Below, piece by piece: positions 25,015 to 33,184 of a DNA stretch of 64,000 nt. Source of the DNA: Natronosalvus rutilus (GTDB lineage Archaea > Halobacteriota > Halobacteria > Halobacteriales > Natrialbaceae); assembly GCF_024204665.1 (NCBI RefSeq), contig NZ_CP100355.1:2275451-2339450 (forward strand), given 5' to 3'. The translations under genes and the position numbers were made by a program. A model generated the notes under the pieces. That model was given only the letters and a program-made list of their open reading frames with translations. It did no database searches and had not been told where the DNA came from. The first letter of the stretch is position 1, and each line of letters starts with the position of its first letter.

Positions 25015-25779
25015 ATGGAGATACAGACGCTCGTCGACGAACCCGTCGTGATAGCGCTGGCCGTGCTGGTTCTCGGCCTCGTGGTCGGGTACGTCGTCGG
25101 TCGACTGAACGAGGAACTCCTCCGGGCGGCCGAGGTTCCGGAGGCCGTCGAGGGAACGCCATTCGAGCGAACCGCCCAGTCGCTCGGTACCTCGACGGTC
25201 AAGATCGTCGCTCGACTCAGCTCCTGGTTCATCTACGGCATCGCGCTGTTGACGGCGATTCACATCGCCCAGCTCCTGCCGACGGAGGCGTTCTGGGAGA
25301 CCATCTGGACGTTCGTTCCGCAAGTGTTCGTCGCGGTCCTCGTCGTCCTCGTCGGGTTCGTCGTCGCCGACAAGGCCGAACTGGCCGTCAGCGAGTACCT
25401 TCGGGGGGTCAAACTTCCCGAGGTCTCGATCATCCCCAGAGTCGTCAAGTACTCCGTCCTCTTCGTTGCCTTTCTCATCGCGCTCGCCCAGATCAACGTG
25501 GCGGTCCTGCCGCTTCTGATCCTCCTGACCGTCTACACCACCGGCCTCGTCCTGGTCGGTGCGTTCGCGTTCAAGGACTTCCTCGTCTCGAGTGCGGTCG
25601 GCATCTACCTGCTGCTCAATCAGCCCTACGGGATCGGCGATCGCGTCGAAATCGGTGACCACGCGGGGATCGTCCAGGAGGTCGACCTCTTCGTGACGAA
25701 GATCGAGTCGGACTCGAGAGAACACGTCATCCCGAACCGCGTGGTCTTCGAGGATGGGTTCGTCCGGATCCGGGACTGA
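25015..25779 (+). CDS. MscS-type small-conductance mechanosensitive channel-like protein
   Basis: A 254-residue membrane protein with about five hydrophobic segments (near residues 10-30, 65-90, 98-118, 140-165, 165-190), then the start of an MscS beta domain: GAFAFKDFLVSSAVGIYLLL and YGIGDRVEIGDHAGIVQEVD, HVIPNRVVFEDGFVRIRD. It ends within or just after the beta domain and lacks the C-terminal alpha/beta part of bacterial MscS. The start follows dacZ by one base, with GGAGGAG of the dacZ end as ribosome binding site. Next to a c-di-AMP synthase, a role in osmotic adjustment is likely, but this is inference from context. Confidence 0.87.
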   Translation: MEIQTLVDEPVVIALAVLVLGLVVGYVVGRLNEELLRAAEVPEAVEGTPFERTAQSLGTSTVKIVARLSSWFIYGIALLTAIHIAQLLPTEAFWETIWTFVPQVFVAVLVVLVGFVVADKAELAVSEYLRGVKLPEVSIIPRVVKYSVLFVAFLIALAQINVAVLPLLILLTVYTTGLVLVGAFAFKDFLVSSAVGIYLLLNQPYGIGDRVEIGDHAGIVQEVDLFVTKIESDSREHVIPNRVVFEDGFVRIRD

Positions 25780-25841
25780 CTGTTCTTCGAGGGCGGGTTC
25801 GTGCGCTGGTGCTGACGCTGACATTGGCACCGGCTCTGGCC

Positions 25842-26504
25842 TCACTCGCGCCGCCAACGCGACTCGAGCACTCGATACCCGACGGTCAGGTACCCGACGA
25901 GCGTGACGACGAACAGCTCGCCGGAACTCGCGATCGGAAAGATTCGCTCGACGCCTTCGGGTTCGGGATCCGACCCGCGCGAGGGATCGAAGCCCGTCGA
26001 GTAGTGGGTATCCGCTGTCGTGCCGCGGGCCGTCGATTCGGAGATCGTCGTTCCAGCTTTGCTGGACTCGAGTTCGACGAACGTCTGGACGAACCCGCGC
26101 TGGTCGGTGAGCAGAAACTTCCCCGAGAGGTCGAAGAACCGGTCGTGGACGGGCCAGAAGAGGTTGGCGCCGTTGTAGAACGCGTCGAGCAGGACGTGGG
26201 CGAACAGGACCGCAACGAGGGTCACCCAACTGATCCGGTAGCCGTAGGCGCCCCACCGCGAGCGGACGACCGATTGGTCGCGTCTCCAGTCCCAGTACAG
26301 GACGAGTGCGGGAAGCAGGACGATCCAGAGGTTGTGGAAGGCAGCGCGGTGGGTTCCGGGAACGACGATGCCGAGTAGCGTATCGAGGTCGACGAGGGCA
26401 GTCACGGCCATGACGAACAGGACCGCTCGCGTATCGAAGCGATCGGCGAGGAGGGCGACCCCGACCAGGCCCGCCAGCCCGACGTGTACGACGGTCGACG
26501 GCAT
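25842..26504 (-). CDS. YdjM-type (DUF457-like) membrane-bound metal-dependent hydrolase-like protein
   Basis: A 220-residue membrane protein that begins MPSTVVHVGLAGLVGVALLA, the characteristic start of the YdjM/LexA-regulated membrane hydrolase group, with a His in the first helix. Further motifs are DLDTLLG and HRAAFHNLW, and AHVLLDAFYNGANLF with conserved His and Asp residues. Four to five hydrophobic segments are seen. The segment at about 150-185 is polar and Ser/Thr-rich, unlike the rest, and may be an outside loop. Activity is unproven for the family. It is convergent with the channel gene. Confidence 0.8.
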   Translation of the reverse strand: MPSTVVHVGLAGLVGVALLADRFDTRAVLFVMAVTALVDLDTLLGIVVPGTHRAAFHNLWIVLLPALVLYWDWRRDQSVVRSRWGAYGYRISWVTLVAVLFAHVLLDAFYNGANLFWPVHDRFFDLSGKFLLTDQRGFVQTFVELESSKAGTTISESTARGTTADTHYSTGFDPSRGSDPEPEGVERIFPIASSGELFVVTLVGYLTVGYRVLESRWRRE

Positions 26505-26591
26505 GCTCCCCTCTTGGAGTGACGCGCCTTCAGTGTTCGTCTCCCGGTCGAATGCCGGTAGCTACTTGCCGCGCCCGCGAGAGCCAGGGAT

Positions 26592-27308
26592 ATGGGCGGA
26601 CGTGGACGCGGGCCAAAGCGGGAACTGGCGGAGAAGATCGCGGGAGAGATCACGCTGAGCAACGACCCGGGTGCGACGCTTCGAAAGTGGCGAACGGACT
26701 TCGACGTCTCCCAGACCGACCTTGCGGGCGAACTCGACGTCTCCTCGTCGGTGATCTCCGACTACGAGAGCGGCCGTCGCGAGAGCCCCGGTATCGGCGT
26801 CGTCCGCCGACTCGTCGAGGGACTCCTCGAGATCGACGAGCGTCGTGGCGGCGATCGGATTCGACAGTACGGCCGCGTGCTCTCGGCGGGCTTCGACAGC
26901 GACGTCATCTACGACCTGCGCGAGTATGCGACGACCTACCCGCTCGAGCACGTCTACGAAACCATCGAGGCGACCGAAATCGCCTCGGGTCACTCCGACC
27001 GGATCAGCGGTCACACGGTCATCAACAGCATCGAGGCGATCACCCGCCTCTCGAGCGAGGAGTTCTTTCGCCTCTACGGCCAGAGCACCAACCGGGTGCT
27101 GGTGTTCACTGGCGTCACGCGCGGCGAGTCACCGCTGGTCGCCCTTCGGGTCGTCAACCCGACCCCCAATGCTGTCGTCCTCCACGGACTCGAGTCCGAC
27201 GACCTCTGGGAGCATGCCGCCGACCTGGCGCGAATCGATGGCTACGCGCTGTCGACGTCGACGCTGCCGCTCGAAGAGTTACTGGATCGGCTGGCCGGAC
27301 TCGAGTGA
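26592..27308 (+). CDS. XRE-type helix-turn-helix transcriptional regulator, archaeal class
   Basis: A 238-residue protein. The N-terminal HTH is plain: LRKWRTDFDVSQTDLAGELD followed by SSSVISDYESGRRESPGIGV. The remaining 150 residues form an effector-like domain (TNRVLVFTGVTRGESPLVAL, NAVVLHGLES) found with this HTH in many archaea. The ligand and target are unknown to me. The start at 26592 begins GGRGRGPKRELAEKIAGEIT. The gene ends at a 20-bp-period tandem array that separates it from the convergent gcvH. Regulation of glycine cleavage is conceivable from position only. Confidence 0.85.
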   Translation: MGGRGRGPKRELAEKIAGEITLSNDPGATLRKWRTDFDVSQTDLAGELDVSSSVISDYESGRRESPGIGVVRRLVEGLLEIDERRGGDRIRQYGRVLSAGFDSDVIYDLREYATTYPLEHVYETIEATEIASGHSDRISGHTVINSIEAITRLSSEEFFRLYGQSTNRVLVFTGVTRGESPLVALRVVNPTPNAVVLHGLESDDLWEHAADLARIDGYALSTSTLPLEELLDRLAGLE

Positions 27309-27320
27309 GGTGTGGCCTGC

Positions 27321-27440
27321 TGAAGGCTACTGCCGATGGATGAACGCTGAACGTTTCTGTTGAACGCTTCCGCTGAGGGGTGAACGCTGAGCGCTTCTGG
27401 TGAGCGCAACTGCTGAAGGGTGAACGTCGAGTGCTCAGGC
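27321..27440. repeat. Degenerate tandem array with a 20-bp period, six units
   Basis: Units start at 27321, 27341, 27361, 27381, 27401 and 27421, each beginning TGAA or TGAG and most starting TGAACGCT. Because 20 is not a multiple of three, the TGA of successive units puts stops in all three plus-strand frames. The last unit runs into the gcvH 3' end. Confidence 0.75.
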
Positions 27441-27818
27441 GACCTGTTCTTCGTAGTCCTCGGCAGTGAGCAGGTCTTCGAGTTCGCTCTCGTCGTCGGA
27501 CTCGACCGCGAGCATCCAGCCCTCGTCGAAGGGGTCTTCGTTGACGAGTTCGGGAGCGTCGAACAAATCCTCGTTGACGGCCGTGACCGTGCCGCTGACC
27601 GGGGCGTACAGATCGGAGACCGCCTTAATCGACTCGACGACCCCGAAGCTCTCTCCCGCCGTGATGTCTTCGCCCTCGTCGGGCAGTTCCACGAAGACCA
27701 CGTCGCCGAGTTCGTCCTGCGCGAAGTCGGTGATGCCGATTCTGACGCCGTCGTCTGTCTCGAGTGCCCACTCGTGCGATTCCTGGTACCGTCGGTCGTC
27801 TGGGGTATCGAAGCTCAT
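27435..27818 (-). CDS. gcvH: Glycine cleavage system H protein
   Basis: GcvH carries the lipoyl arm that shuttles the aminomethyl group between the P, T and L proteins. The 127-residue product has the usual layout: [39 protein letters not shown] and the lipoylation site [18 protein letters not shown] with K65. The C-terminal [12 protein letters not shown] is also standard. Its ATG shares one base with the gcvT stop (TAATG), so the two are translated together. P-protein genes are about 9 kb away. The 3' end borders the 20-bp repeat array. Confidence 0.97.
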   Translation of the reverse strand: MSFDTPDDRRYQESHEWALETDDGVRIGITDFAQDELGDVVFVELPDEGEDITAGESFGVVESIKAVSDLYAPVSGTVTAVNEDLFDAPELVNEDPFDEGWMLAVESDDESELEDLLTAEDYEEQVA

Positions 27819-28945
27819 TATACTGTATCGACGAAGGGAGGCGTTTCAATCTTTGCCTTTTTGGGCCGGCCGCGGACGTCGACGCGAATCTTCGTCCCGG
27901 CATCGGCGTACTCGACGGGCACGTAGCCCAGACCGATGGCCGCCTCGAGCGTCGGACTCATCGTCCCGCTCGTGACCGTCCCGATGACGTCGCCGTCGGT
28001 GGTCGTGATGTCGTAGCCGTGGCGAGCGATCCCGCGGTCGACGAGGCGGAAGCCGACGAGTTTTTCCTCGACGCCCTCCTCTTTCGCGCGCTCGAGTGCG
28101 TCCCGACCGACGAACTCGGTGTCGAGTTTGACCGTGAAACCGATGCCACACTCGTAGGGCGTCCGTGGGTTCGTCTCGCGGTCGAAGTCCTGCCCGGCCA
28201 GGACGAACCCGGCCTCGAGGCGGAGGGTATCTCTCGCGCCCAGACCGCAGGGCTGGCAGTCGAAGGCCGACCAGACGGATTCCGCGTCGTCCCACGGGGC
28301 GATGACCTCGAGGCCGTCCTCGCCGGTGTAGCCGGTGCGGGCGACCCAGCACTTGGATTCGGACTCGGACTCGGACTCCGTACCCTCGACCGTCGTGTAC
28401 GTCGCCTCGAACCGGCTGAGATCGCTCACGCGGTCGGGGTCGGCGACGACGTCGAGCACCAGTTCGCGGGCGTCCGGCCCCTGGATCGCGAACATCGCGT
28501 ACTCGTGCGTCTGGTTCTCGACGGACGCCTCGAGTCCCCACTCGTCGCGGTGGGTTCGCCAGCGCTCGGTCATGGCCTCGTCGTTGCCGGCGTTTGGGAT
28601 GAACAGGAAGACGTGGTCGTCACCTTCGTCAGGGAGTCGGTAGACCACCGTGTCGTCGATGATCACGCCGTCCTCGTCAGTGATCGTCGCGTACTGGGAG
28701 TCACCGACGTCGAGGGCGGTCACGTCGTTCGACGTGAGTCGTTGCATCAACGCCCGAGCGTCTGGGCCGCTGACCGCGATCTCGCCCATATGGGAGACGT
28801 CGAACTTGCCGACGGATTCCCGGACCGCTCGATGTTCCTCCTGGATCGAGTCGAACTCGACCGGCATCTCCCAGCCGCCGAATTCGGTGACTTTCGCTCC
28901 CCGCTCGTCGTGGACCCCACGCAACGGCGGCATCTGCAGCGACAT
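27818..28945 (-). CDS. gcvT: Glycine cleavage system T protein (aminomethyltransferase)
   Basis: GcvT moves the C1 unit from the aminomethyl-lipoyl group of GcvH to tetrahydrofolate and frees ammonia. The 375-residue sequence matches the family: [71 protein letters not shown] and the C-terminal barrel ([17 protein letters not shown]). A stretch of Ser-Glu pairs near residue 190 comes from 6-bp repeats. The ATG at 28945 is favoured over one three codons upstream. An AT-rich inverted repeat AATGT/ACATT (28972-28985) lies at the expected promoter position. Confidence 0.97.
   Translation of the reverse strand: MSLQMPPLRGVHDERGAKVTEFGGWEMPVEFDSIQEEHRAVRESVGKFDVSHMGEIAVSGPDARALMQRLTSNDVTALDVGDSQYATITDEDGVIIDDTVVYRLPDEGDDHVFLFIPNAGNDEAMTERWRTHRDEWGLEASVENQTHEYAMFAIQGPDARELVLDVVADPDRVSDLSRFEATYTTVEGTESESESESKCWVARTGYTGEDGLEVIAPWDDAESVWSAFDCQPCGLGARDTLRLEAGFVLAGQDFDRETNPRTPYECGIGFTVKLDTEFVGRDALERAKEEGVEEKLVGFRLVDRGIARHGYDITTTDGDVIGTVTSGTMSPTLEAAIGLGYVPVEYADAGTKIRVDVRGRPKKAKIETPPFVDTV
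28355..28378. repeat. 6-bp tandem repeat inside gcvT
   Basis: Four units of GGACTC (one with a single change) encode alternating Ser and Glu in the T protein. The insertion falls in a loop between conserved blocks. Confidence 0.75.
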
Positions 28946-29072
28946 ACTCGTCACGTCACCCGCGGGTAAGTAATGTTTTTACATTCAGCCGGTGCTCGAG
29001 TGCCCAGTCCTCTCAAAAAAGGTGGTTGTGCGAGTGGGTTCCTGCAGTGCTGGCGAGGGTGATTCGCTGGTG

Positions 29073-30671
29073 TTACTTGCCGAGTTCTTCGATGGAGACG
29101 GTGTAGTACCCACTGCCGCTGTAGGAGTCGACGAGAAGGCCGAGTTCCTCGTCACCGGAGAGCGAGACGGTGATCTCCTCGTTGCTGTCGGCGCTGATCG
29201 AGCGCTCGTCGTAGTCCCAGGTCGACGGCGTGCGTCCGTCGAGGGTAAGGTAGAGGTCGAAGTCGGCGCCGGACGGGCCAGAGAGCGTCACCGTGGCGCT
29301 ACACGGGTTCGCCGTATCGAGCGAGTACGTGTAGGAGTGGCTGCCCCCGCTGTAGAGGTAGTCAGAGACCGAGTCCGTCTCGACAACGTCACCGCACTCT
29401 CCGCCGGGGTCGTCCGGATCGTCGGGGTCGTCCGGATCGTCTGGATCGTCGGTTCCCCCCTCGACGATGTTCAGGGCGTCGACGCGACCGGCGCCCTGCT
29501 CGTCGGACGGGAGGCCGATGTCGACGGCGGAGTCCTCGAGGCGTCCCCAGAGGTCGGCTACCGTATCGTCGGGATAGGCCGCCTTTCCGAGGGCAGCGAC
29601 GCCCGCCGCGGCTGGGCAGGCCATCGACGTCCCGGAGAGTTCCTCGTAGGAATTCCCGGGAACGGTCGAGAGGACGTTAGCACCGGGAGCAGCGACGTTG
29701 ATCTCGGGGCCCTTGTTCGAGAAGTTCGCGAGGTTTTCGTCCTCGTTGAGCGCCGAAACCGCCATGCAGTTTTCGTACGCGGCCGGATACGAGACCGAAC
29801 TCCCGTAATCGTTACCCGCAGCAGCGATAGGAAGCGAACCGTTGTCGTAGGCGTAGTCGATGGCGTTGCGCATCGTGCTGTTCGAGCCGCCGCCACCAAG
29901 GGACAGGTTGATGATGTCCGCGCCCTGGTCGGCGGCCCACTGAATAGCGTCCGCGATGTCTGAAAGCGACCCACCGCCATCCGCGCCGAGCGCGCGACCG
30001 GAGAGGATTCGGGAGTTCGACATGCCGGCAATTCCCGTCCCGTTATCCGTCGTCGCCGCAGCGATTCCGGCGACGTGGGTTCCATGGTTTTCGTCGTTGT
30101 TTACTGGAGCGGGATCCTCGTCATCGTCGACGAAGTCGTACCCTTCGTCGCCCTCGAACCGGTCGGCGAGATCGGGGTGGCTGTAATCGACGCCCTGGTC
30201 GACGACCGCAACCGTCACGTCCATCGAACCTAGCGTCGTGTCCCACGCCTGGTCGGCGCGAACCTGCTGGGGAGCGTACTGCTGGCCGTAGTTCGGGTCG
30301 TTCGGCTCGAGCTGGGTGTAGTACGTCGCGTTTCGCTCCGCGTACTCGACTTCCGGTCGTCGCTCGACCTGGTCGATGATCGAGTCCATCGTGCCGACTC
30401 GATCCTCGTCGACCTCGAGCGCCATGTAGCCGAGCGTCTCGTTCTCGTGAACGACTGCGGCGTGGTCGGGCGTGTTCGCTTCGACTTTGGCTCGCGCAGT
30501 GGCCAGCCCCACCGTGTTCGATTTACCGACGAGAATTTCGTTCTCCTTCGGGCCGGGGGTACGTCCGGGGGTAGCGGCGGTGATCCCGCCAAGACCCATG
30601 AATGCACCGAGGGCGCCGGCTGCTTTCAGTACGGAACGGCGATCGTAACCTGGACTGCCATGTTCTGGCAT
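29073..30671 (-). CDS. Halolysin-type subtilisin-like protease with PPC domain, Tat-exported
   Basis: A secreted S8 protease of 532 residues. Leader: [21 protein letters not shown], a twin-arginine signal; then a propeptide to about residue 125. The triad is complete: D158 ([14 protein letters not shown]), H196 ([12 protein letters not shown]) and S349 ([12 protein letters not shown]). A linker of repeated Asp-Asp-Pro leads to a C-terminal beta domain (about 435-532) of the PPC type, with two cysteines that could pair (in GGECGD and ANPCSA). Architecture and length match halolysins such as Nep of Natrialba magadii. The start at 30671 lies 29 nt from a TATA box. Confidence 0.95.
   Translation of the reverse strand: MPEHGSPGYDRRSVLKAAGALGAFMGLGGITAATPGRTPGPKENEILVGKSNTVGLATARAKVEANTPDHAAVVHENETLGYMALEVDEDRVGTMDSIIDQVERRPEVEYAERNATYYTQLEPNDPNYGQQYAPQQVRADQAWDTTLGSMDVTVAVVDQGVDYSHPDLADRFEGDEGYDFVDDDEDPAPVNNDENHGTHVAGIAAATTDNGTGIAGMSNSRILSGRALGADGGGSLSDIADAIQWAADQGADIINLSLGGGGSNSTMRNAIDYAYDNGSLPIAAAGNDYGSSVSYPAAYENCMAVSALNEDENLANFSNKGPEINVAAPGANVLSTVPGNSYEELSGTSMACPAAAGVAALGKAAYPDDTVADLWGRLEDSAVDIGLPSDEQGAGRVDALNIVEGGTDDPDDPDDPDDPDDPGGECGDVVETDSVSDYLYSGGSHSYTYSLDTANPCSATVTLSGPSGADFDLYLTLDGRTPSTWDYDERSISADSNEEITVSLSGDEELGLLVDSYSGSGYYTVSIEELGK
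29406..29450. repeat. 9-bp tandem repeat (five units) coding the halolysin linker
   Basis: Five 9-bp units, GGGGTCGTC, CGGATCGTC or TGGATCGTC on the plus strand, encode Asp-Asp-Pro copies that join the protease and PPC domains. Confidence 0.8.
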
Positions 30672-31008
30672 GGTGTGACTATGCGTACCGCCATCTATAA
30701 TTAAATAGTTGTGAAACCCGGTGGAATTTACTGTCAATGGATCAATTGATTTGAGAGTTCGGGGTTAGGAAAGTAAATATCGGCGCGAATATTGACCGTT
30801 TCGGGTTTGAAATATACCCCGGAAGAGGAAAACAACGAAGTATAAGTTTATTAAAATAATCGACTGTCTGGGTGCGAGAGTTGGCTGGATACTCCGACTT
30901 TCGACTGACACGATGGTGGCGACGCAAGGTGTGTAACGCTAAACTGCTCCGCATCTCGACCGCCTTCGCTACACCTATTGTACCGCACTGGCTACCGTGA
31001 CCGTGAGT
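30672..31008. other. 337-bp AT-rich divergent intergenic region
   Basis: No gene is recognised. It carries the halolysin promoter (TATA at 30695-30704), a 10-bp palindrome ATCAATTGAT (30741-30750), and TTATT-AA-AATAA (30848-30859). A TATA-like CTATTG at 30975-30980 precedes the NYN gene. Confidence 0.6.
30695..30704 (-). promoter_or_regulatory. TATA box of the halolysin gene
   Basis: On the minus strand it reads TTAATTATAG, centred 29 nt before the start codon. Confidence 0.6.
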
Positions 31009-31467
31009 ATGCTCGAGTCCGTACGCGAGTGGGTGTCGGCCGACCAATCGAGACCGTCGGGAGTCGGCCTCTTCGTCGACGGACCGAACGTCTTCCGTGA
31101 GGAATTCGACGTCGACCTCGACGACCTTCGAACCGCCGTCTCCGAACAGGGCCGAACCGCGATTCGTCGGCTCTACCTCGACGAACACGCCACGCCGGGG
31201 CTGATCCAGGCGGCCGAGGCCCGGGGCTTCGAGGTGGTCATCACCAGCGGCGACGTAGACGTCAAACTCGCCGTCGACGCCACGGCCAGCGTCGTCGAAG
31301 ACCGAATCGACGTCCTCGCCATCGCCTCGCGCGACACGGACTTCAAACCCGTTCTCGAGTACGCCGGGGCGAAGGGCGTGGAGACGGTCGCCATCGCCCC
31401 CGGTTCGTACGGACGGTCAGACGCCCTCCAGAACGCCGCGGACACGGCACTGACGCTCGAGGACTGA
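31009..31467 (+). CDS. NYN-domain (PIN-like) protein of the LabA/DUF88 type
   Basis: A 152-residue protein with the NYN fold: GVGLFVDGPNVFREEFDVDL carries the first metal-binding Asp, EVVITSGDVDVKLAVDATAS the second and DVLAIASRDTDFKPVLEYA the third acidic cluster (S-R-D-T-D). These are the residues that hold Mg2+ in PIN-like ribonucleases, so it may be a ribonuclease acting on RNA ends. The archaeal family is conserved as a single-domain protein of about this size. The start at 31009 is preferred to upstream GTG codons because a TATA-like box lies about 31 nt upstream. The TatD gene follows after 93 bp. Confidence 0.87.
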   Translation: MLESVREWVSADQSRPSGVGLFVDGPNVFREEFDVDLDDLRTAVSEQGRTAIRRLYLDEHATPGLIQAAEARGFEVVITSGDVDVKLAVDATASVVEDRIDVLAIASRDTDFKPVLEYAGAKGVETVAIAPGSYGRSDALQNAADTALTLED

Positions 31468-31560
31468 CCTATGGCGTCGTGACTCAAACCGGGAGTTCTG
31501 CCTTGAACTGGTCACACCGAAGCCGATGCCTTTTCCGCTACCGACCACCCAGGTCAATCC

Positions 31561-32430
31561 ATGATCGATCACGAGACGCCAATCCTCGACGATCACCTCC
31601 ACCTCGACCCGGACCACGGCCGCGGCTTCGAGGCGGTCGACGACTTCGCACGCGTGGGCGGGACACACCTTCTCGTCGTCAACAAGCCATCCTGGCACCT
31701 CGACGTCGAGGCCGACGTAGGCGAGGACTTCCGACCGGTCTTCGAGCGAACCCTCGAGATCGTTACCGAAGCGAGCGAGCGACTCGAGGGCCGCGCCTGG
31801 CCCATCCTGGGCGTCCACCCCGGACTGATCTCGCGGCTGGTCGACGAACGCGGAAAGACTCCGGACGAGGCCGAATCCCTCATGCGGGCCGGCCTCGAGG
31901 TCGCCGCCGAGTACGTCGCCGCTGGCGATGCGCTGGGGCTGAAATCGGGACGTCCACACTACGACGTGGACGACGAGGTCTGGGCCGCGTCGAACAACGT
32001 CATGCGCCACGCGTTCGAACTCGGCGCTGACCTCGAGTGCGCCGTCCAGCTTCACACCGAAGCCACCGATGACCTGACGACGGTCGCCGAGTGGGCCGAG
32101 GACGCTGGCTTGCCGGCACAGCGGGTCGTCAAACACTACGCCGGTGGCCGCCTCACGGGCGTCACCCCGAGTGTAATGAGCGAAAAGGATCGCCTCGAGA
32201 TCGCTGCGGAGGCTGGCGACCCGTTCCTCATGGAAACCGACTACGTCGACGACCCCGATCGACCGGGAGCCGTCCTCGGCCCGAAGACGGTCCCGCGACG
32301 GGTTCGCTGGCTCCTCGAAAAACGCTACGAGGACGCAATCAGGAACGCCCACGTCGAGACACCGCGGCTGGTGTACGGGATCGACACGGAAGGGACGCTC
32401 GGGGAGTCCGAGACGACGCTCGAGGACTGA
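31561..32430 (+). CDS. TatD-related metal-dependent hydrolase
   Basis: A 289-residue protein of the amidohydrolase-like fold. Metal ligands are visible as HLHLDP (HxH near residue 13), GVHPGLISRL, QLHTEATDDL, VKHYAGGRL and METDYVDDPDRPGAV with the final Asp. This order is that of the archaeal TatD-like group, which differs from bacterial TatD nucleases. Members may be DNases or phosphoesterases; this branch has no firm function. It is separated from the NYN gene by 93 bp and from DUF2150 by 78 bp on the same strand. Confidence 0.87.
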   Translation: MIDHETPILDDHLHLDPDHGRGFEAVDDFARVGGTHLLVVNKPSWHLDVEADVGEDFRPVFERTLEIVTEASERLEGRAWPILGVHPGLISRLVDERGKTPDEAESLMRAGLEVAAEYVAAGDALGLKSGRPHYDVDDEVWAASNNVMRHAFELGADLECAVQLHTEATDDLTTVAEWAEDAGLPAQRVVKHYAGGRLTGVTPSVMSEKDRLEIAAEAGDPFLMETDYVDDPDRPGAVLGPKTVPRRVRWLLEKRYEDAIRNAHVETPRLVYGIDTEGTLGESETTLED

Positions 32431-32508
32431 TCGCCGACGGATCTCACCGCCGGTCGAGAAAGCGAAGAGTAGAGAAAGGCATTTCAAGCGGCCGGTGTAG
32501 GTGAGAGT

Positions 32509-33087
32509 ATGAGCAATTCCCCGACCGAGTTCTATTCGGCCGAACGCTGGCAGAACTGGATCGACCGCATCGACGACGAGGAGATCGATCCGGAGGACGA
32601 GTCCTCTGCCCGCCTCCTCCTGAACCTCCAGGACGACACCGCCATCGCCATCGCGAAAATCGTCGCGGCGTACGACGACGACGAACTCGACCAGGAGCAG
32701 GCCCTCGAGGAGATCGCCGACGTCCGTGAGATCGTCCTCTCGGAGGTCGACATCGACGACGAGGAGACCCGGATGCTGGTCGACGGCGTCCAGACGAGTC
32801 TGGTCTGTGTCTTCATCGCCGCCGAGGAGTACGTCGCCAGCGGCCCGGCCGAGGAGGCGAGCGTTAACGACTACATCGGCGCGGCCGCGGACGCCGAAGC
32901 CGAGGAGGACCTGGACGCCGCTCTCGGGTACGCGGCCCAGGCAGGGACGCTCATTATCGACGGCGAGGAACTCGATATGACGATCGCCGAGCAACTCGAG
33001 TACGGTCTCGTAACGGAGTGGGTCAACGGCCTGGACAGCCTCCAGAGTGCGATGAGCGATCCGGAAGTTGTCGAGGAAGACGAGTAA
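32509..33087 (+). CDS. DUF2150 family protein
   Basis: A 192-residue acidic, mostly helical protein with FYSAERWQNWIDRIDDEEID at the start, LLNLQDDTAIAIAKIVAAY, and VDGVQTSLVCVFIAAEEYV. This corresponds to DUF2150, found in haloarchaea and some methanogens; no biochemical role is known to me. A ribosome binding site GGTGAG stands 5 nt before the ATG, and a TATA-like GGCATTTC lies further up, so this mRNA probably has a leader of about 10 nt. It has no signal or membrane segment. Confidence 0.85.
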   Translation: MSNSPTEFYSAERWQNWIDRIDDEEIDPEDESSARLLLNLQDDTAIAIAKIVAAYDDDELDQEQALEEIADVREIVLSEVDIDDEETRMLVDGVQTSLVCVFIAAEEYVASGPAEEASVNDYIGAAADAEAEEDLDAALGYAAQAGTLIIDGEELDMTIAEQLEYGLVTEWVNGLDSLQSAMSDPEVVEEDE

Positions 33088-33155
33088 TCGGCGAGACGAG
33101 CGGCGAATAGACTGCTTTTCGGGGCTCGCGCTGTGCTCCAGTGGGGGCCAATAAG

Positions 33156-33163
33156 CGTATACG
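33156..33163 (+). promoter_or_regulatory. TATA box of the pilin-like gene
   Basis: CGTATACG, itself a palindrome, is centred 26 nt before the ATG at 33185. Confidence 0.5.
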
Positions 33164-33184
33164 TCATCGGGACTATCACTGCGT

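Noticed and set aside
27321..27440. CRISPR-like array
   Set aside because: The units abut each other with a 20-bp period and have no spacers or cas genes.
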